Positions 15,907 through 19,256 of a stretch of DNA of 19,256 bases are shown piece after piece. The stretch's first letter is position 1, and every line of letters starts with the position of its first letter. Made by a program: the position numbers and the translations under genes. Under the pieces are notes generated by a model that saw nothing but the letters and a program-made list of their open reading frames with translations, was not told the DNA's origin and searched no databases. This DNA comes from DATAEK01 sp036258055 (GTDB taxonomy: Bacteria; Acidobacteriota; Vicinamibacteria; Vicinamibacterales; 2-12-FULL-66-21). The stretch is taken from positions 1 to 19,256 of the forward strand of contig DATAEK010000261.1 of assembly GCA_036258055.1 (NCBI GenBank), written 5' to 3'.

Positions 15907-18079
15907 ACTCCTTCGGTTTCGTCGTCATCGTCGATCGCCCGCCCGTTGTCTTCGCCCAGTAGTCGATCCACGTCTGACGAATGCCGTTCGCGCGTTCGAC
16001 GAGCTCCGGGCTCGGCGCTTTGCCTTTCAGCACGACGATCACGATCCCCGTGTTGAACTGCTTCTGTGAGGTCTCGTACGACGGCGTCCTCGGACCGTTG
16101 GCGGCGATGACGTCCTGGATTGTGATCTTCGTCCTCTCGCCTCGATAGATCGCCAGGCCCTTTGGATCTTTTCCCGCGAGCACGAGGTTGCGAAGGATGA
16201 AGAAGTCCGGGACCTCGGACGCAGGGACCAGACCCATGAAATACAAATCGAGGTACGAGTAGCCGTTCGCCGGAACGTAGAAGTCGTCATCGAGCTGCGT
16301 GTAGGTGCCGTCGTCATTCTGTTGCCACACGCCGCCGCCCATTGCCGACGCTTCGACGGGTCGTCGATACGGATACGCGGCCGGCGCCTGGAGTCCGCGT
16401 GCCCAATGGGTCGGACCGAGTGGGAACGTCTCGCCATTCACCGTCGCGTTCGCGAACGCCATCCACCGGTGACCGAGCTCGTGCCCGATCTGCGACATCG
16501 CGAGGTTGTATCCCGTCATGCTGCCGTCGGGCGATCGTTCCAGCCCCTGATTCGAGCCGATGTAGACAGGTTGAATGAATGTGGACTGCAGCCGGCCGTC
16601 GCTGCAGAAACTTCCCGGACCACGTCCACTACCGCCGACACTGCTGCCGGCGGGCCTGAAACCCGTAACGGACTGGTCCATCGGCCCGGTGCCGGTGTGC
16701 CGGCTTCCTGGTTGTCCACGCGGAAGTCAGAGTACCAGGCGAGGAAGTCGAATCGATCGCCTAGCGTTTTGATCACCGAGCACGCCATGTCCGCAGGACG
16801 CGGAAGGCCCGCGTGATGGAACGCCTCGTACACGATTGTGAACGGTCCGTCACCCTTCCCGAGTGCGGAGAGATCGACCTCGGGGCTTCTGATGCCTGAG
16901 AGCTTCACGCTTTGCGCCGCAACGGTATCGGCAGGAGCAGCTGACGGTCCGGTCGCAGTCGTTTCGACCGACACCACGATCGATTCGTCCGTCTTGAAGA
17001 GTGCCGGCAGCGTGCCCATTACAGACAGCGTGTTCCCTGCCGCCTTCGATCCGGGCAAGAGTCCCGGGCCCGCCGTCACGTAGCGTGGTGAGCCACCACC
17101 GCCGCGACCCTGCGTCGTGCCGCGGATCGTCCACACCAGATCGGGGTCCGCCGCGGGCGTGCGCTGCGCTCGATTCATCGACACACGATAGACAACGCCC
17201 GCGAGCTGCGGGTCACCGTCCGCCAGGACCGGGCCGCGCGTCTTGAGCGCGATCTTCAGAAACAGTCCGTCGACGACCGAGGTCTTCACGCTGTGGATGT
17301 CGAGGTGCGCGGGGGCGGCGGGGTCGTCGGGATCCGAGAGGTCGGCGAGCGGCTGCTCGGTGCCACTCTGGACCATCGGGTAGAGCCCGACGATGGCATC
17401 CTGTGACGACAGCTGATCGTACGAGAGATCGATCGCGCCGTTCTTGTGCAGCACGGCCTGGAATCGATTGACCGTCGGCACCCACGAGAAGTCGAACACG
17501 CCGGCGTACGATTCCGTCAGCGTCCAGGTGACGACGACCTTGTCCGCGAGCTCCTTCACGAAGCGCGGACCGGACACGCGAGGCTTGAGGAACACGCTGA
17601 TGGCTGGCAGGGTGTTGACGATAGTGCCCGCGGCCTCACGCAGCTCCGCAAAGCGCCCGACCGCTGGCCCCGGCCCGCCTCGGCCACCGGGAGCACTGCT
17701 CGGCGCCACGCCGAAGCTGATGGTGCCCGTCTGACCCACGGCGATCGCGTCCCAGCCTTTTGCCCGAGAAGGGAAACGTGAAGTTGCGCAGTGGCACGAT
17801 CGGACTCGTGATCTGTGTGCCGAAGTCCGCGTCCCACTGCACCGCGACATTCTCGACCCGGTACCCGTTGCCATCCGGCGTGAACCGCAGCGTGCGACGC
17901 GCAAGGTCGAACAGGTTGGCCGGCGCGATCGCGCCAGCGTCAAGCTCGAGGACGATCAGCTCGCCCTTCGTCGTCACCGTTCCAATCGGATGTCCCGGCG
18001 GCTGCTGATTCTGCGCCGCGATCCCGGTTGCGGCCGACAGCACCCCGATCGTCATCCACACTCGAACGTTTGCACGCAT
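15905..18079 (-). pseudogene. Secreted zinc metallopeptidase-like protein, broken by two compensating frameshifts
   Basis: Three overlapping frames make one protein of about 724 aa. The N-terminus (ATG 18079) has a signal peptide (MRANVRVWMTIGVLSAATGIAAQ) and runs to NFTFPFSGK. At the TTTT run 17758-17761 one base is in excess; skipping it continues as GWDAIAVGQTGTISFG in the next frame. That frame holds VVVTWTLTESYAGVFDFSWVP and KNGAIDLSYDQL, resembling NIDO-like extracellular domains. Near 16690-16705 a missing base (or two extra) returns translation to the original frame, as MDQSVTGFRPAG onwards. The C-terminal part carries HELGH (16469-16483, about residue 533), a zincin HExxH motif, then THWARGL and YSYLDLYFMGLVPASEV. 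The third zinc ligand is not identified. Both ends share one frame, so the indels cancel. It could be a decaying gene or sequencing errors in an intact one. Substrate is unknown. Confidence 0.75.
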
Positions 18080-18103
18080 TTCACACGCTCCGACTCTCCC
18101 GAC

Positions 18104-18202
18104 GTTCCCAGTTCTCAGTTCTCGGTTCCCAGTTCTGGTTCTAAGGTTCTCGTGGTTCTACGGGTTCTAGGGTTCCAGATGGTTCAAAGGTTCTTGGTTC
18201 TC
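18104..18202. repeat. Degenerate GTTC heptad array, left arm
   Basis: Thirteen GTTC cores. The first four are in exact 7-bp register (GTTCCCA, GTTCTCA, GTTCTCG, GTTCCCA, 18104-18131), and the rest are spaced 6-10 bp apart. It lies 25 bp upstream of the metallopeptidase start and shares the 316-bp divergent gap 18080-18395 with the inverted array at 18307-18363. Only single-copy sequence is seen between the two arrays. Confidence 0.65.
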
Positions 18203-18306
18203 AGATTTTCTGACGGCAGGACGGCAGAACCCTAACACGTTGCAAGACGAGACCCCAAAGGCCCTCGACGCGCGAATGGTCAGGCCGAGAACGCGGCGAA
18301 CGGCTG

Positions 18307-18363
18307 GAACCGAGAACCCAGAACTGAACACCGAGAACAGAGAACCCCTAGAACCTCTAGAAC
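18307..18363. repeat. Degenerate GAAC array, right arm inverted to 18104-18202
   Basis: Eight GAAC cores (starts at 18307, 18314, 18321, 18326, 18335, 18342, 18351, 18360), spaced mostly 7 or 9 bp apart. They are the reverse complement of the GTTC cores in the left arm, so transcripts or single strands could pair imperfectly across about 260 bp. The array ends 33 bp before the GTG start of the hub-like gene. Confidence 0.6.
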
Positions 18364-18395
18364 CCCCGCCCAGCCGTGCTAGGCTTCCGTCCGTC

Positions 18396-19256
18396 GTGAG
18401 CATTTCCACGCTCTCGCTGCTCGTCGGCCCGGTGGTTCCGGTCGCGGTGACCGCCGACGTGTCAGAGGCGCTCGAGCGTGTGGAGATCGAATCGGCAATC
18501 GGCGAACGCGGCTCGTTTCGCCTCACGTTCAATCTCGAGGATCGGTCCACGCTGCCGGAGCGCTTTCTCCTCGATTCCGGCGATCTCCTGCGCGTCGTGC
18601 TCGTGTTGAACGAGGAAGGCACGACGTCGGTCGTCATGGACGGCGTGATGGTCGTCCACACGCTCTCGACGCTCGAGCGAAAGCCGTCGCTCGTCATCAG
18701 CGGCGAGGACCTGACGCTGCTGATGGATCAAGTCGATGTCGTGCGGTCGTTCTCGGCGATGCCGCTTCAGGCTCGGGTCACGTTGCTGCTGTCGGCGTAC
18801 AGCGCGATCGGTGTCGTGCCCCTCGTGGTGCCGCCGCCGGTGCCGTCAACGCCGGCGCCGGCCGATCGAATCCCGCATCAGTCCGGCACCGACTATGCCT
18901 ACATTCGAGCGCTTGCCGACAGCGTCGGCTTCCGCTTCACACTCGATCCCGGACCGGCCCCGGCGTCTTCCGTGGCGTATTGGGGACCCGAGCCGCGCGC
19001 CGATCGAGCGCATCCGGCACTGGTGATCGACTTCGAACGACCGCACGGGATCGATGCGCTGCAATTGAGCTTCGACGCCGATCGCCGTGTGGCTCCCGAG
19101 GCCCTCGTGCTCGATCCCGCATCGAAGAGCGTCATTCCAGTTCCGGCCCCAAACATCACTGCGCTCGTGCCGCCGCTTGGCGCGGTCGTGCCGCCCGCGC
19201 ACCAGCATCGCCGGCTGCGCGATACGGCGAAACTGACACCGATCGAAGCGGCGAGC
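18396..19256 (+). CDS. Phage-tail/contractile-injection baseplate hub-like protein (gpD/VgrG-like), partial
   Basis: The plus strand is open from GTG 18396 to the window end, 287 codons. The protein begins STLSLLVGPVVPVAVTADV and is rich in beta strands: RGSFRLTFNLED (38-49), LRVVLVLNEEG, TSVVMDGVMVVHTLSTLERKPSLVISGEDLTLLMD (77-111). A hub-type segment then follows, HQSGTDYAYIRALADSVGFRF (161-181). That pattern is characteristic of gp27/gpD/VgrG-type baseplate hub proteins and of their Afp8/Pvc8 relatives in extracellular contractile injection systems. Residues 144-158 form a Pro/Val-rich linker. The assignment rests on this motif and strand pattern, not on a search. The C-terminal spike-like part lies beyond the window. 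No Shine-Dalgarno is evident before the GTG; ORFs on the opposite strand here are shadows. Alternative: an isolated prophage tail gene. Confidence 0.55.
   Translation, partial: MSISTLSLLVGPVVPVAVTADVSEALERVEIESAIGERGSFRLTFNLEDRSTLPERFLLDSGDLLRVVLVLNEEGTTSVVMDGVMVVHTLSTLERKPSLVISGEDLTLLMDQVDVVRSFSAMPLQARVTLLLSAYSAIGVVPLVVPPPVPSTPAPADRIPHQSGTDYAYIRALADSVGFRFTLDPGPAPASSVAYWGPEPRADRAHPALVIDFERPHGIDALQLSFDADRRVAPEALVLDPASKSVIPVPAPNITALVPPLGAVVPPAHQHRRLRDTAKLTPIEAAS

Noticed and set aside
17754..17765. Programmed frameshift at the AAAAGG site of the metallopeptidase gene
   Set aside because: The run is only four As, needs a +1 shift with no stop or slippery heptamer, and a second uncoupled shift is also required; error or mutation is simpler.

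Overview
The window is high-GC DNA, best explained as a chromosome fragment of an Acidobacteriota member, perhaps of the Vicinamibacteria type. The taxonomy is inferred from content. The first marker is an orphan MacB/FtsX-type permease with duplicated domains, the ADOP family, which is strongly expanded in that phylum. The second is a secreted protein built from carboxypeptidase-regulatory-like domains. Intergenic regions also carry short degenerate tandem repeats. No rRNA, tRNA, CRISPR array or transposase gene was seen.

Layout, left to right. At 1-837 (minus) lies an aldo/keto reductase cut by the window edge, followed by a small exported protein at 951-1370 (minus). The ADOP permease at 1668-4169 (plus) and the carboxypeptidase-regulatory-like protein at 4599-6401 (plus) are separated by a heptanucleotide run and a ~31-bp tandem array of GTCCGGCT/AGCCGGAC palindromes. 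Next is a minus-strand block: a TPR/LuxR-type regulator (8098-9741), an FAD/NAD(P)H-dependent monooxygenase-like enzyme (6827-7975) and, 13 bp after it, a DksA/TraR-family protein with an altered zinc finger (6460-6813). A 239-bp segment (9757-9995), bounded by a perfect 20-bp inverted repeat and full of hairpins, separates this block from the next.

The second minus-strand block reads alpha/beta hydrolase (14132-15760), an unrecognised 152-aa protein (13665-14123), then two overlapping ABC exporter half-transporters (11829-13631 and 10007-11845). Spacings of 8 bp, 33 bp and a 17-bp overlap suggest one operon, with a plausible sigma70-type promoter at 15810-15838. The ABC pair probably forms a heterodimeric exporter of unknown substrate.

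Upstream of that operon lies a putative secreted HELGH zinc metallopeptidase (15905-18079, minus). Its frame is broken by two indels that cancel each other. Across a divergent intergenic region packed with GTTC-type heptads and, further along, their inverted GAAC counterparts, the last gene (18396 onward, plus, cut by the window end) resembles a phage-tail or contractile-injection-system baseplate hub protein (gpD/VgrG/Afp8-like). It may be the edge of an extracellular contractile injection system locus lying mostly outside the window.

The most interesting items are that possible injection-system edge, the frame-disrupted metallopeptidase beside it, and the layered intergenic repeats. No complete undescribed system can be proven from this window.
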